Assembly (NCBI RefSeq): GCF_022760995.1 | Contig: NZ_JAKWJO010000002.1 | Coordinates: 186,001 to 250,000, forward strand | Source: Dyella sedimenti | Lineage (GTDB): Bacteria; Pseudomonadota; Gammaproteobacteria; Xanthomonadales; Rhodanobacteraceae | Direction: 5' to 3' | DNA length: 64,000 nt | Shown: piece by piece, positions 16,437 to 25,770 of the stretch | How the letters are laid out: every line of letters begins with the position of its first letter | Position numbering within the stretch: position 1 is the first letter of the stretch | The notes under the pieces: generated by a model | Told to the model about the DNA's origin: nothing | Seen by the model: only the letters and a program-made list of their open reading frames with translations | The model's database searches: none | Program-made: the position numbers and the translations under genes

Positions 16437-19304
16437 TTACTTCACCGGCTTGCCGTCGCCATCGATCACCTGGACCTCGCCCAGCTTGAGCGCGCGCACC
16501 GGCTGCTCGATCTTCTTCAGGTCGCCCACGATGACCCAGGTCAGCGCGCCGGGCTGGACGATCTCCTTGATCGCCGCCTGCGCATCCGGCTGGGTGACCG
16601 CCTCGGTGCGGGCCTTGAGGGTCTGCACGTAGTCGTCGGGGCGGGCGTACTGCACGATCTCGTCCATCGCGCCCAGCACCTGCGAGGTGGTCTCGAAGCT
16701 GCCCGGCAGGCCGCGCACGTTGGAGTCCTTGATCTTGTTCACTTCCTGCTCGGTGAGCGGGCGGGCCCCCACCACCTCGGTGGCCTCCTTGAACACCTCG
16801 TGCGCGGACTCGGCGGTCTTGTCGGTCTGCACTGGCGCATACATCAGGAACGGGCGCTGGCCGACCGCATCGCGCATGAAGCTGAAGGCGCCATAGGCCC
16901 AGCGCTTGTCCTCGCGCAGGTTCATGTTCAGGCGCGAGGTGAAGCTGCCGCCGAAGGCACCGTTGGCCACGTCGATGGCCAGTTCGTTGGGCGCCTTGCT
17001 CGACGGGGCCAGCAGGCCGGCGAGGATCAGCGACTGCGGCGCATCGGGCTTGTCGATCAGGAACACGCGGGGCTTGGACTGCGCGGCCACGGTGGCGATG
17101 TTCTTCTTCGGCAGCGCGCTGGAAGGCGCCGTCCAGTCGCCGAAGGCGGCATCGAGCTGCGGGATGATCTGCTGCAGCGTGGTGTCGCCGGCCACCAGGA
17201 TCCTCACGTTGTCCGGCCGCAGCCAGTCGCGCTGGAAGGCGCTAAGGTCCGTCGCCTGCATGGACTTGACCGCCTCTTCCGTGCCCGAGCCGGTGAATGG
17301 GATGCCGTAGGCGTGGTTCGCGCCGTACAGCAGCGGCGGCAGCGTGCGCAGGGCCAGCGCGGTGGGCTGGGTCTTTTCCTGGGCGATGCCGGCCAGCCAC
17401 TGGCCGCGGATGCGCTCGATGTCGTCCGGCTTGAAGGCCGGATTGCGCACGATGTCGGCGAACAGGGCCAGCGACGGCTGCAGCTGGTCGTTGAGCGCGT
17501 TGAGCGAGGCCGAGCACGAGTCCAGCCCGCAACCGACGCGGGTGATCGCGCCCAGGCGCTGCTTGCGCTTGGCCACTTCCACCGAATCGAGCGCCTTGGT
17601 GCTCTCGTTCATCAGCGTGGTGGTGAAGCTGGCGGTGCCGAGCTTGCGGCCCTGGTCGGCGGCATAGCCGGCGTCGAACATCAGCTGCACCTGGGTCACC
17701 GGGATGGTGTGGCGCTGGGCCAGGACCACCTCGATGCCGTTCTTGAGCTTGCCGCGTTCGAGCGCGGGGAAGCTCAGGTCCGGGAACGCCTCGACCTTGG
17801 GCACGCCCTGGGCGCGGTCCACCTGGCTCTTGGCCACCGCGTAGTCGTGCCTGGGTGGCAGTTTCGGCGCCGGCCGGCCCTCGGCGGGGCCGAGCGCCGC
17901 CACCTTGGCGTCCTCCGCGTCCGGATTGAAGTCGTTGCCGGCGGGCAGCACGGTCAGAAGGTAGTCGCCCTTGCTGAGCCACTTGCCGGCGGCGGCCTTG
18001 ACGCTGGCCTGGGTGGCGGCGTCGGCACGCTGCAGGTCCTTCTTGTAGGCGCCCGGATCGCCGCGATAGACCTGTCCCTCGGCCAGGATCACCGCCTTGC
18101 CGCCAAAGCCGCCCACCTTCTCCAGGCCGCGCACGAAGCTGGCGCGGTTGCCGATCTTGGCGCGGTCGAGTTCGTCGGCGGTGGGACCCTCGGCGAGGAA
18201 TTTCTTCAGCTCCTCCTGGATCACCGCCTCGACCTTGGCCGGGTCCACGCCCGCCTTCACGTCGGCCTGGACCTGGAACTGGCTGGCCAGCGCGAACGGC
18301 GCGATGCTGGCCGAGACGTCGTCCACCAGCTTGTCCTGGTAGACCAGGCGCTGGTACAGGCGCGAGGTCTTGCCGCCGCCGAGCACGGTGGAGGCGAGGT
18401 CGAGCTGGATCGCGTCGTCCGTGCCCAGCTGCGGCACCACCCAGGTGCGGTAGATGCGCGGCTGCGCCACGTGGTCGTGCTGCACGCCGCGGGTGGACTG
18501 GGCCAGCGGCGTGATCCACGGCTGCTGGCGCGGCACCGGCGGGCCGGCCGGGATGTCGCCGAAGTATTTCTCCGCCTTGGCCCTGGCCTCGGCGACGGTG
18601 ATGTCGCCGGCCAGCACCAGGGTGGTGTTGGCGGCGCCGTAGTAGTCGTGGAACCACTGCTTCACGTCGGCCAGCGAGGCCGCGTTGAGGTCGGCCATCG
18701 AGCCGATGGTGTCGTGCTGGTACGGATGGTTGCCCGGGTAGGTGTTGGACAGGATGTTCTGGTCCACGCGGCCGTACGGGCGGTTCTCGCCCTGGCGCTT
18801 CTCGTTCTGAACCACGCCGCGCTGGGTATCGAGTTCCTTCTGGCCGATGGCGCCCAGCAGGTGGCCCATGCGATCGGACTCCATCCACAGCGCCATGTCC
18901 AGCGCGGTGGTGGGCACCGTCTCGAAGTAGTTGGTGCGGTCGAACCAGGTGGTGCCGTTCATGTCGGTGGCGCCCGCCAGCTCGAACGGCTGGAAGTAGG
19001 TGCCCTTGTGGTTTTCCGAGCCGGAGAACATCAGGTGCTCGAACAGGTGCGCGAAGCCGGTCTTGCCCTTGGGTTCGTCGGCCGAGCCCACGTGGTACCA
19101 GATGCTCACCGCCACCACCGGCGCCTTGTGGTCCTCATGCACCACCACGGTCAGGCCGTTGGGCAGGGTGAAGCGCGTATAGGCGATGTCCGGCACGGCC
19201 GCGGCGGCCACTTCGACGGCGGCGCCGGGAGCTGCTACGGCGGGCAGGCCCGCCGACATGCTGAGCAGGCCTGCCACGAGCAGGGCGAGGGGCTTTCTTG
19301 CCAT
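16437..19304 (-). CDS. M16-family zinc metallopeptidase (two-domain, exported)
   Basis: The 955-aa protein has a Sec signal peptide (MARKPLALLVAGLLSMSAGLPAVAA) and the inverted zinc motif HLFEH (residues 86-90) of M16 peptidases. A second, inactive M16 half follows (about 520-940; FPALERGKLKNGIEVVLAQRHTIPVTQVQLMFDAGYAADQ...). Paired halves in one chain form the clamshell that degrades short peptides in the periplasm. GGAG lies 9 nt before ATG 19304. The frame continues upstream without signal-peptide sense, so the longer start is rejected. It is divergent from the sigma-54 unit at 19515. Confidence 0.9.
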   Translation of the reverse strand: MARKPLALLVAGLLSMSAGLPAVAAPGAAVEVAAAAVPDIAYTRFTLPNGLTVVVHEDHKAPVVAVSIWYHVGSADEPKGKTGFAHLFEHLMFSGSENHKGTYFQPFELAGATDMNGTTWFDRTNYFETVPTTALDMALWMESDRMGHLLGAIGQKELDTQRGVVQNEKRQGENRPYGRVDQNILSNTYPGNHPYQHDTIGSMADLNAASLADVKQWFHDYYGAANTTLVLAGDITVAEARAKAEKYFGDIPAGPPVPRQQPWITPLAQSTRGVQHDHVAQPRIYRTWVVPQLGTDDAIQLDLASTVLGGGKTSRLYQRLVYQDKLVDDVSASIAPFALASQFQVQADVKAGVDPAKVEAVIQEELKKFLAEGPTADELDRAKIGNRASFVRGLEKVGGFGGKAVILAEGQVYRGDPGAYKKDLQRADAATQASVKAAAGKWLSKGDYLLTVLPAGNDFNPDAEDAKVAALGPAEGRPAPKLPPRHDYAVAKSQVDRAQGVPKVEAFPDLSFPALERGKLKNGIEVVLAQRHTIPVTQVQLMFDAGYAADQGRKLGTASFTTTLMNESTKALDSVEVAKRKQRLGAITRVGCGLDSCSASLNALNDQLQPSLALFADIVRNPAFKPDDIERIRGQWLAGIAQEKTQPTALALRTLPPLLYGANHAYGIPFTGSGTEEAVKSMQATDLSAFQRDWLRPDNVRILVAGDTTLQQIIPQLDAAFGDWTAPSSALPKKNIATVAAQSKPRVFLIDKPDAPQSLILAGLLAPSSKAPNELAIDVANGAFGGSFTSRLNMNLREDKRWAYGAFSFMRDAVGQRPFLMYAPVQTDKTAESAHEVFKEATEVVGARPLTEQEVNKIKDSNVRGLPGSFETTSQVLGAMDEIVQYARPDDYVQTLKARTEAVTQPDAQAAIKEIVQPGALTWVIVGDLKKIEQPVRALKLGEVQVIDGDGKPVK

Positions 19305-19402
19305 CACGACACTCCTGTTGTTTGCGGATCGATCACCGGAGGCTAGCCACGCCCCCGAACCTTGGCAAATGACCAATGGCACAGCGTCCGGTACCCGGCG
19401 GA

Positions 19403-19449
19403 CTGTCCGGATCGCTGTCCGTCCGCGGCCGGGCGTTGTCCGCGGACAA
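19403..19449 (+). promoter_or_regulatory. TGTCCG repeats, candidate activator sites
   Basis: CTGTCCG occurs at 19403-19409 and 19415-19421. A third copy forms part of the perfect 14-bp palindrome TTGTCCGCGGACAA (19436-19449). They lie 66-112 bp upstream of the sigma-54 -24 element, the distance range at which enhancer-binding proteins dock. Confidence 0.5.
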
Positions 19450-19514
19450 TCACCCCAGCACCGGGATTCCAACAAATATCAAACAAAAACAATCAATTGG
19501 ATATGAATACGGGC

Positions 19515-19532
19515 TTGGCACGAGGCTTGCCA
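19515..19532 (+). promoter_or_regulatory. sigma-54 (RpoN) promoter
   Basis: TTGGCACGAGGCTTGCCA matches the -24/-12 consensus YTGGCACGRNNNTTGCW at every defined position except the last. GG at 19517-19518 and GC at 19529-19530 are correctly spaced by 10 nt. The expected start site, near 19542, lies about 37 nt before the small ORF. Confidence 0.75.
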
Positions 19533-19578
19533 TATCTACATCGCAGGACCCTCACCCACTTTCATCGGAGACATGATC

Positions 19579-19779
19579 ATGAAATTCGAAGCCTTGATGC
19601 TGCGCAGCCTGTTCGTCGCCTGTCTGCTGGTCTGTGGATTGGTGCTGGGCGCCATGGTGAATGCCTCGCCGGAAGCCGTGCGCCTTGCCGCCGCGGGCAG
19701 CGCCGGCCAGCTGATAGCCACTCCGGTCGCCTGCGCGCTGCCGCCCGACGGCGTGGTGTGCCCGCGCACCAACGGTTGA
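19579..19779 (+). CDS. small exported Cys-containing peptide, sigma-54 driven
   Basis: The 66-aa product has a hydrophobic core (LRSLFVACLLVCGLVLGAM, about residues 8-26) with a plausible signal-peptidase site near VNA-SPEA. That leaves a mature peptide of about 37 aa with two Cys (VACALPPDGVVCPRTNG) that could pair. GGAG at 19567-19570 is 8 nt from ATG 19579, better spaced than the ATG at 19573. The gene follows an excellent sigma-54 promoter. I do not recognise the family. It could be a secreted micropeptide, a membrane-anchored small protein or a pheromone-like product. trmL follows 51 bp downstream and may be read through. Confidence 0.6.
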   Translation: MKFEALMLRSLFVACLLVCGLVLGAMVNASPEAVRLAAAGSAGQLIATPVACALPPDGVVCPRTNG

Positions 19780-19830
19780 GCAAGGACGCTCGCCGTTTCG
19801 CGGGCCACAGAGAAACCCGATAATGGCTGG

Positions 19831-20295
19831 ATGCTGCATGTCATCCTTTACCGACCGGAAATACCGCCCAACACCGGCAACGTAATCAGGCTGTGCGCCA
19901 ACACCGGCGCCACCTTGCACCTGGTTCGTCCCCTGGGATTCGCGCTGGACGATGCCCGCCTGCGCCGCGCGGGCCTGGACTATCACGAATACGCGCAGCT
20001 GGCGGTGCACGACGATTTCGCCAGCTGCCTGGAAGCCATCGGCCACCCGCGCGTGTTCGCGTTCTCCACCCGAGGGCGCGTGGCCCACGTCGATGCGCGC
20101 TTTGGCGAAGGCGACGCCCTGCTGTTCGGCTGCGAGACCGCCGGCCTGCCCGGCGAGGTGCTCGACACGATTCCCGAGGCGCAACGCCTGCGCCTGCCGA
20201 TGCGGCCGCATAGCCGCAGCCTCAACCTGTCCAACACCGTGGCCGTGGCGGTGTACGAGGCCTGGCGGCAGCTGGGCTTCACCGGCGCGGCGTAG
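19831..20295 (+). CDS. trmL: tRNA (cytidine/uridine(34)-2'-O)-methyltransferase TrmL
   Basis: The 154-aa SPOUT methyltransferase starts [37 protein letters not shown], a TrmL signature. The C-terminal knot [31 protein letters not shown] binds S-adenosylmethionine. TrmL methylates the wobble base of tRNA-Leu isoacceptors. Length matches E. coli TrmL (157 aa). Confidence 0.93.
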   Translation: MLHVILYRPEIPPNTGNVIRLCANTGATLHLVRPLGFALDDARLRRAGLDYHEYAQLAVHDDFASCLEAIGHPRVFAFSTRGRVAHVDARFGEGDALLFGCETAGLPGEVLDTIPEAQRLRLPMRPHSRSLNLSNTVAVAVYEAWRQLGFTGAA

Positions 20296-20314
20296 CCCTC
20301 GTACGCCGTAATCG

Positions 20315-20396
20315 CTGTGGGAGCGCACCCTGTGCGCGACTGCCGAAAGGTATGGTCGCGGGAATCTTGAGTCACGCACAGGGTGCGCTCTCACAG
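20315..20396. repeat. REP-like inverted repeat, copy 5
   Basis: Arms 20315-20339 (CTGTGGGAGCGCACCCTGTG...) and 20372-20396 pair with two mismatches around a 32-nt loop. It lies between trmL and ubiJ. Confidence 0.85.
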
Positions 20397-20448
20397 AGGG
20401 CAGGCGCATGCTGCGAGGTAACCGGCCCTCACCCGCTACAATCGCCGC

Positions 20449-21099
20449 ATGACCGCCTCTCCCCGCTCCCTGCTGCCCCGCCCGCTGCGCACCCTCGCTG
20501 GCCGCGCGCTGGAAACCGCGCTCAACCATGCGCTGTCGCTGGATCATGACACCGTCGAGCGCCTCGCCGCGCTCGATGGCCGCAGCGTGCAGTTGCATCT
20601 GCGTGGTCCCGAGCTGGCCCTGGCGGTGACGGTGGAGGGCGGACGCCTGAAGGTCGGCCCGGCGCAGGCGGACGATCACCTGCGCGTGGCCGCCACGCCC
20701 GGCAGCCTGCTGGCCATGCTGGCCCGGCGCGACGACGAGGGCGTGGCGCCCGGCAAGGTGGAGATCGCCGGCGACGCCGACCTGGCGCGACGCCTGGAAA
20801 AACTCGCCGGCAAGTTCGCGCCCGATGTCGAGGAAGCCTTCGCGCGCACCTTCGGCGACGTGCTCGGGGTGCCGCTGGCCAGGGCGGTGCTCAAGGGGCT
20901 CGCCCATGCGAAGGAAACCGCCGGCCATCTCGCCACCGACACCGCCGACTGGCTGCGCGACGAAGCGCGCGTGGCCGCGGCGCCGGGTGAAGTGGAAGGA
21001 TTTCTTGACGGCGTCGATGTCCTGCGCGAGCGCGCAGAGCGCCTGGAGGCACGCGTGGCCCGCCTGGAAGCACGCCTGAAGAAGGGCTCCGCCGCGTGA
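20449..21099 (+). CDS. ubiJ: ubiquinone biosynthesis accessory factor UbiJ (SCP2 domain)
   Basis: The 216-aa protein has an N-terminal SCP2-like lipid-binding fold (about 15-120; [30 protein letters not shown]...) and a C-terminal coiled coil (about 175-212, [20 protein letters not shown]). UbiJ scaffolds the soluble Ubi complex and holds hydrophobic ubiquinone intermediates. The stop overlaps the UbiB start (GTGA), so the two are translationally coupled, as in other proteobacteria. Confidence 0.88.
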   Translation: MTASPRSLLPRPLRTLAGRALETALNHALSLDHDTVERLAALDGRSVQLHLRGPELALAVTVEGGRLKVGPAQADDHLRVAATPGSLLAMLARRDDEGVAPGKVEIAGDADLARRLEKLAGKFAPDVEEAFARTFGDVLGVPLARAVLKGLAHAKETAGHLATDTADWLRDEARVAAAPGEVEGFLDGVDVLRERAERLEARVARLEARLKKGSAA

Positions 21100-22745
21100 C
21101 GACGCCCTTGAAGGTCGTGCCTCGCGTGATGCGCGTCGCCGCCGTGCTGCTGGCCTACCGGCTCGATGAGCTGGTCGATGCCGCCCACCTGTTCCGCCCG
21201 CTCAAGCTGGTGCGTCCGTTCGTGGCCAAGCCGCGCGTGGATGTCGGGCAGCTGTCGCGCGGCGCGCGCCTGCGCCTGGCACTGACCGAACTGGGTCCGA
21301 TCTTCGTCAAGGCCGGCCAGGTGCTTTCCACCCGCCGCGACCTCGTGCCGGCCGACATCGCCGACGAACTGGCCCAGTTGCAGGATCAGGTGCCGCCGTT
21401 CCCCGGCGCCGAGGCGCGCGCCATCGTGGAGCAGCAACTGAAGGCGCCAATCGGCACGCTCTACGCCAGCTTCGACGAGACGCCGCTGGCTTCCGCCTCG
21501 ATCGCCCAGGTGCATGCCGCCACCCTGTACGACGGCAGCGCGGTGGTGGTGAAGGTGCTGCGGCCCGGCATCGAACGGCGCATCCAGCAGGACGTCGGCC
21601 TGCTGCGCTCGCTGGGCGAACTGGCCCAGCGCTGGCATCCCAACGCCGACAAGATCCGCCCGCTCGACGTGGTGGCCGAAGTCGAGAAGATGCTGGAGAA
21701 CGAACTGGACCTGCAGCGCGAGGGCGCCAGCGCCAGCCTGCTGCGCCGCAATTTCGAGAGCGGCGTGGATATGTACGTGCCGGCGGTGTTCTGGGACCAC
21801 ACCGCCGAACGCGTGCTCACGCTGGAGCGCGTGCACGGCGTGAGCTGCGACGACATCGCCGCGCTCGACGCCGCCGGCATCGACCGCAAGGCGCTCGCCG
21901 TGAAGGGCGTGCGGCTGTTCTACGAGCAGGTGTTCCGCGACAACTTCTTCCACGCCGACGCCCACCCCGGCAATATCTGGGTGGATACCGCGCGCCCGGG
22001 CGAATCGCGCTTCATCGCGCTGGACTTCGGCATCATGGGTTCGCTGCCGGAGCAGGACCAGTACTGGCTGGCGCAGAACTTCATCGCGCTGTTCGAGCGC
22101 GACTATGCGCGCATCGCGCAGCTGCACGTGGACGCGGGCTGGATGCCCGCCACCGTGCGCCTGGACGAACTCACCGCCGCCGTGCGCACGGTGTGCGAAC
22201 CCTACTTCACCCGCCCGCTGTCGCAGATCTCGCTGGCCGAGCTGGTGGTGAAGCTGTTCCAGACCGCGCGTCGCTACGAACTGACCCTGCAGCCGCAGCT
22301 GATCCTGCTGCAGAAGACCCTGCTCAACATCGAGGGCGTGGGCCGCATGCTCGATCCGGAGATCGACATCTGGGCGGTGGCGCACCCGGTGCTCAAGCGC
22401 ATCCTGCGCGAGCGCTACAGCCCCCGCCGGACCCTGCGCGAAGTGCGCAGGCGGCTGCCGGAGTGGTTCCACGCGGCGCCGCAGTTTCCCGAACTGGTGC
22501 GCGACGCGCTGCGCCAGGCCGCCAAGGGCGAACGCCTCGCCGTGGCCGATCCGCGCGAACTCGCGCAGCGCCGCGAGGAGGCGTATCGCTCCCGCCGCTC
22601 GCTCGCCTTCGGACTGCTGGGTGGCAGCTTGCTGGTCGGCAGCGCGGTGTTGTGGACGCAGGGCATGCTGGGGACGTGGCCGCCGACGGTCACCGCTGCA
22701 GCGGGCCTGTTGGCCTTCGCGGCCGGCTGGCCCCGCCGCGCCTGA
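21096..22745 (+). CDS. ubiB: UbiB-family atypical kinase/ATPase for ubiquinone synthesis
   Basis: The 549-aa protein has the ABC1/UbiB signatures: [11 protein letters not shown] (KxGQ motif), [11 protein letters not shown] (Ala-rich nucleotide loop), the [11 protein letters not shown] catalytic segment and ALDFGIMG (metal-binding DFG). The C-terminal hydrophobic stretches (about 505-545) anchor it to the membrane. UbiB is required for the hydroxylation steps of ubiquinone synthesis. It starts with GTG inside the ubiJ stop. Another accessory factor gene, ubiK, lies 10 kb away in this window. Confidence 0.92.
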   Translation: MTTPLKVVPRVMRVAAVLLAYRLDELVDAAHLFRPLKLVRPFVAKPRVDVGQLSRGARLRLALTELGPIFVKAGQVLSTRRDLVPADIADELAQLQDQVPPFPGAEARAIVEQQLKAPIGTLYASFDETPLASASIAQVHAATLYDGSAVVVKVLRPGIERRIQQDVGLLRSLGELAQRWHPNADKIRPLDVVAEVEKMLENELDLQREGASASLLRRNFESGVDMYVPAVFWDHTAERVLTLERVHGVSCDDIAALDAAGIDRKALAVKGVRLFYEQVFRDNFFHADAHPGNIWVDTARPGESRFIALDFGIMGSLPEQDQYWLAQNFIALFERDYARIAQLHVDAGWMPATVRLDELTAAVRTVCEPYFTRPLSQISLAELVVKLFQTARRYELTLQPQLILLQKTLLNIEGVGRMLDPEIDIWAVAHPVLKRILRERYSPRRTLREVRRRLPEWFHAAPQFPELVRDALRQAAKGERLAVADPRELAQRREEAYRSRRSLAFGLLGGSLLVGSAVLWTQGMLGTWPPTVTAAAGLLAFAAGWPRRA

Positions 22746-22800
22746 CGACCCGGCGCCGATACCACCGCACGCCGGCCAGGACGGCGACGAAAGGCTCTCC

Positions 22801-23502
22801 ATGCTCGACATCCTCTACCAGGACGACGCCCTCATCGCGGTCAACAAGCCCGCAGGCCTTGCCGTGCATCGTTCGAAGATGGTGGGCAACACCGAGGATT
22901 TCCTGGTCGATGCGCTACGCGAGCAGGTCGGCGGCACCACCTGCCTGGCGCACCGGCTCGACCGCGCAACCAGTGGCGTGCTGCTGGTCGCGCGCTCCAC
23001 GGAGATCGCCGCCGCCCTGGGCGAGCAGTTCATGGGACGTGGCGTGCGCAAGCACTACCTGGCCGTGGTGCGCGGCTGGCCGGAACCCGCGGAGGCCCTG
23101 GTCGACTATCCCCTGCCCGGCTCGCGCGAGACCGGCCCGCGCCGCGAGGCCAGCACCAGCTATCGGCGGCTGGCCACGGTGGAGGTGTCCATCGCGCTGG
23201 GCCGCTATCCGCGGCAGCGCTATGCGCTGGTGCTGGCCGAACCGCACACCGGCCGCTTCCGCCAGATCCGCAAGCACATGGCGCACATCCACCACCCGAT
23301 CATCGGCGACAGCCAGCATGGACGCGGCGACCACAACCGCCTCTACAAGCAGTATTTCTCCTGCCACCGCATGCTGCTGCATGCCTGGCGGCTCGGCTTC
23401 GCCCATCCGGTCACCGGCCAGGCCATGCGCATCGAAGCGCCGCTGGACGAGGCCTATCGCATGCTGCTCACACGCTTCGGCTGGTCGCTGCCGGAAGACT
23501 GA
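22801..23502 (+). CDS. truC: tRNA pseudouridine(65) synthase TruC-like
   Basis: The 233-aa RluA/RluD-superfamily enzyme has the catalytic motif HRLDRATSGVLL with the active Asp. FRQIRKHMAHIHHPIIGDSQHGRGDHNR is the TruC version of the family's C-terminal motif. TruC modifies U65 in tRNA-Ile and tRNA-Asp. The compact size without an S4 domain supports TruC over RluC/RluD. ATG 22801 follows an AAAGG stretch. Confidence 0.85.
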   Translation: MLDILYQDDALIAVNKPAGLAVHRSKMVGNTEDFLVDALREQVGGTTCLAHRLDRATSGVLLVARSTEIAAALGEQFMGRGVRKHYLAVVRGWPEPAEALVDYPLPGSRETGPRREASTSYRRLATVEVSIALGRYPRQRYALVLAEPHTGRFRQIRKHMAHIHHPIIGDSQHGRGDHNRLYKQYFSCHRMLLHAWRLGFAHPVTGQAMRIEAPLDEAYRMLLTRFGWSLPED

Positions 23503-23551
23503 TGCACCGCCGCATGGCGGCGTGTCATGCGGCCCCGCTAAACTTTGCCGC

Positions 23552-23974
23552 ATGCTCACTGTCAGCCGATCCATCGTCCTGCCCGAGACCGAGCTGACCG
23601 AGCGTTTCCTGCGCGCGGACGGTCCCGGCGGCCAACACGTCAACCGCACGGAAAGCGCCGTCGAGCTGCGCTTCGACGTGGCGCACTCGCCTTCGCTGCC
23701 CGAGCCGCTGCGTGCGCGATTGCTGGCGCGGCGCGACCGCCGGCTCACCGACGAGGGCGTGCTGGTGATCCAGGCGCGCCGCTTCCGCGACCAGGCGCGC
23801 AACCGCGAGGATGCACGGGAACGCCTGGTCGAGATCATCCGCGGCGCCCTGGTCGTACCCAAGGCGCGCATCGCCACCAAGCCCACCCGCGGCTCGCAGG
23901 AACGCCGCCTCACCGGCAAGCAGCAGCGGGGCAAGCTCAAGCAGACGCGTTCGCGCGACTGGAGTCGTGAATGA
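23552..23974 (+). CDS. arfB: alternative ribosome-rescue factor / peptidyl-tRNA hydrolase ArfB
   Basis: The 140-aa protein has the release-factor GGQ motif in GPGGQHVNRTES (about residues 24-35) and a long basic C-terminal tail (ATKPTRGSQERRLTGKQQRGKLKQTRSRDW), the hallmark of ArfB/YaeJ. The tail enters the empty mRNA channel of stalled ribosomes, and the GGQ motif then hydrolyses peptidyl-tRNA. The stop overlaps the following acyltransferase start (ATGA). Confidence 0.9.
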   Translation: MLTVSRSIVLPETELTERFLRADGPGGQHVNRTESAVELRFDVAHSPSLPEPLRARLLARRDRRLTDEGVLVIQARRFRDQARNREDARERLVEIIRGALVVPKARIATKPTRGSQERRLTGKQQRGKLKQTRSRDWSRE

Positions 23975-24567
23975 GCACGCCGATGCTTCCCCCCGCCCCG
24001 CCCGAGGCGCCCAGGCTCAACAGCCGCTTCTGGCCCTGGCTCGCGCGCAGTGTGCTGCGGCTGTCCGGCTGGAAGCTGCTCGGCCAGCTGCCCGACGTGC
24101 CCCGGCTGATCATCATCGGCGCGCCGCATTCCTCCTATTGGGATGGCGTGTGGGGCCTGCTGATGAAGATCGGCCTGGGCATCGACGTCAACATCATGAT
24201 CAAGCGCGAGGTGCTCGATGGTCCGCTGGGCATCATCCTGCGCCCGATCGGCATGATCCCGATCAACCGCAGCGCGGCACTCAACGTGGTCGGCCAGATG
24301 GTGCAGCGCTTCGGCGAACGCGAGCGCATGTGGCTGGGCATCACGCCCGAGGGCACGCGCAAGAAGGTCACCCACTGGAAGTCCGGTTTCCTGCGCATCG
24401 CGCACGACGCCGGCGTGCCGATCCAGACCGTGTTCATCGACTACCCCAGCAAGACCTTCACGCTGGGCCCGCTGGTGCAGGCCAGCGGCGACCACGACGC
24501 CGACATGGCGAAGATCCGCGCCCTGTTCACGCCCTACCGCGGCAAGCACCGCAACGCCAACGACTGA
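23971..24567 (+). CDS. PlsC-like lysophospholipid acyltransferase
   Basis: The 198-aa protein has the acyltransferase motifs HSSYWD (HX4D catalytic site), PINRS (block II-like) and TPEGTR (block III). It lacks long membrane helices apart from the hydrophobic region around WGLLMKIGLGI. Such short members transfer acyl chains to lysophospholipids or related acceptors; the acceptor is not evident. It is translationally coupled to arfB. Confidence 0.8.
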   Translation: MSTPMLPPAPPEAPRLNSRFWPWLARSVLRLSGWKLLGQLPDVPRLIIIGAPHSSYWDGVWGLLMKIGLGIDVNIMIKREVLDGPLGIILRPIGMIPINRSAALNVVGQMVQRFGERERMWLGITPEGTRKKVTHWKSGFLRIAHDAGVPIQTVFIDYPSKTFTLGPLVQASGDHDADMAKIRALFTPYRGKHRNAND

Positions 24568-24605
24568 CGGCCGCTCCCACATACATCCAAGCCAGGTACC
24601 GACCA

Positions 24606-25646
24606 TCAACGCTCCGAGTGCCCCGATTCATCGTAGTCGCGATGGGTCAGCAGGCCCGGCCGCACCAGGTCCACGAAGGCGCGCGCCTCGGCGCTGAGGA
24701 ACTTGCCCTTGCGCATCACCACGCCGTAGCTGCGCTGCGGGAAATACTGCTTCATGTTCCGGACGGCCAAACGCGAGCGGTCCGCCTCGGTGGTGCAGAT
24801 GCCGGTGACGATGGAGATGCCCAGGCCCATCGCCACGTATTCCTTGATGACTTCCCAGCCGCCCACCTCGATGGCCACGCGGTAGGGCACCTGCCGCTGC
24901 TGGAACACCAGGTCCACCAGGCGATAGGTCGACAGCCGCTGCGGCGGCAGGATCAGGCCGTAGGGCGAGAGATCCTGCAGGGTCACCGAGGGCTGGGAAG
25001 CGAGTGGATGATCCCGCGGCGTGATCAGCATCGGGTCGTAGTGGTAGACCGGCGCCCAGGCGATGTCGTTGGGCACGTCCAGCATCGAGCCCACCGCGAA
25101 GTCCGCCTCGTCGGCGCGCAGCAGGGCCAGGCCGTCCTTGCCGGTGACGTTGGCCAGTTGCAGCTGCACCTCGGGAAAGCGCTCGCGGTAGCGGCGCACC
25201 AGTTCCGGCAGCAGGTATTGGATGGTGGAGCTGCCCGCCGCGATGGTCAGGCGGCCGCCCTGCAGGCCCTTCACCTTGGCCTGGAAATCGCGGTCGAGGT
25301 TCTCCCAGCCCTCCACCAGCGGACGAGCCAGCTCGTACAGCGCCTCGCCCGCGTCGGTGAGGTTGATGCGGCGGCGCCGACGCTCCAGCAGGCTCGTCCC
25401 CAGCTCCCGTTCCAGCGCCTGCAGCTGCAGGCTCACGGTGGGCTGGGACAGGAACAGCGCCTCGGCGGCGCGGGTCAGGGTGCCCAGCTTCACCGTATAG
25501 ACGAAGGCCCGCATCTGCTTCTGCCGGTTGCCCTTGTAGTAGAAGCGGCCGGCATCGCCCGCCTCGGCCTCGCCGCCTTTTCGGCGCTTCGAGGCGATGA
25601 CGCGCGTTTTTTTCGGCTTGTTCAGCCGCTTGCCGATGGTTTTCAT
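24606..25646 (-). CDS. LysR-family regulator next to the glyoxylate genes (CysB-like)
   Basis: The 346-aa protein has a LysR helix-turn-helix at about 45-104 (AFVYTVKLGTLTRAAEALFLSQPTVSLQLQALERELGTSLLERRRRR). An extended Lys/Arg-rich N-terminus of about 44 residues precedes it. The effector-binding domain follows (about 130-335). FYYKGNRQKQMRAF before the HTH is a CysB-like feature. It is divergent from aceB, suggesting that it controls the glyoxylate shunt. Its ligand is unknown. Start ATG 25646 follows ACGAG. Confidence 0.85.
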   Translation of the reverse strand: MKTIGKRLNKPKKTRVIASKRRKGGEAEAGDAGRFYYKGNRQKQMRAFVYTVKLGTLTRAAEALFLSQPTVSLQLQALERELGTSLLERRRRRINLTDAGEALYELARPLVEGWENLDRDFQAKVKGLQGGRLTIAAGSSTIQYLLPELVRRYRERFPEVQLQLANVTGKDGLALLRADEADFAVGSMLDVPNDIAWAPVYHYDPMLITPRDHPLASQPSVTLQDLSPYGLILPPQRLSTYRLVDLVFQQRQVPYRVAIEVGGWEVIKEYVAMGLGISIVTGICTTEADRSRLAVRNMKQYFPQRSYGVVMRKGKFLSAEARAFVDLVRPGLLTHRDYDESGHSER

Positions 25647-25688
25647 CTCGTTGATTCAGTGATTTACAAAAATCATTAAGAAATACAA

Positions 25689-25718
25689 TATCAAAAATTG
25701 AAACATTTGCTTTGTCAA
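25689..25718 (-). promoter_or_regulatory. lysR promoter with overlapping dyad
   Basis: On the minus strand a perfect -35 TTGACA (25718-25713) and TTGATA (25694-25689) are 18 nt apart. CTTTGTCAAAG (25710-25720), an 11-bp palindrome, covers the -35 box and could be an autoregulatory LysR half-site. The whole 25647-25740 gap is AT-rich. Confidence 0.5.
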
Positions 25719-25770
25719 AGCGATTTGCCGTGACCTAGTGTCATCCCATCGTCATCACGGAGATTCGCCA

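Noticed and set aside
16416..19346. 976-codon open frame on the plus strand, antisense to the M16 protease
   Set aside because: His/Gly/Arg/Val-rich shadow of a high-GC gene; no start signal, no recognisable domain, and the opposite strand encodes a clear metallopeptidase.
19831..20295. trmL as the intended target of the sigma-54 promoter
   Set aside because: Possible by read-through, but the promoter lies directly before a well-spaced SD and signal-peptide ORF; a tRNA methylase is an unlikely sigma-54 target.
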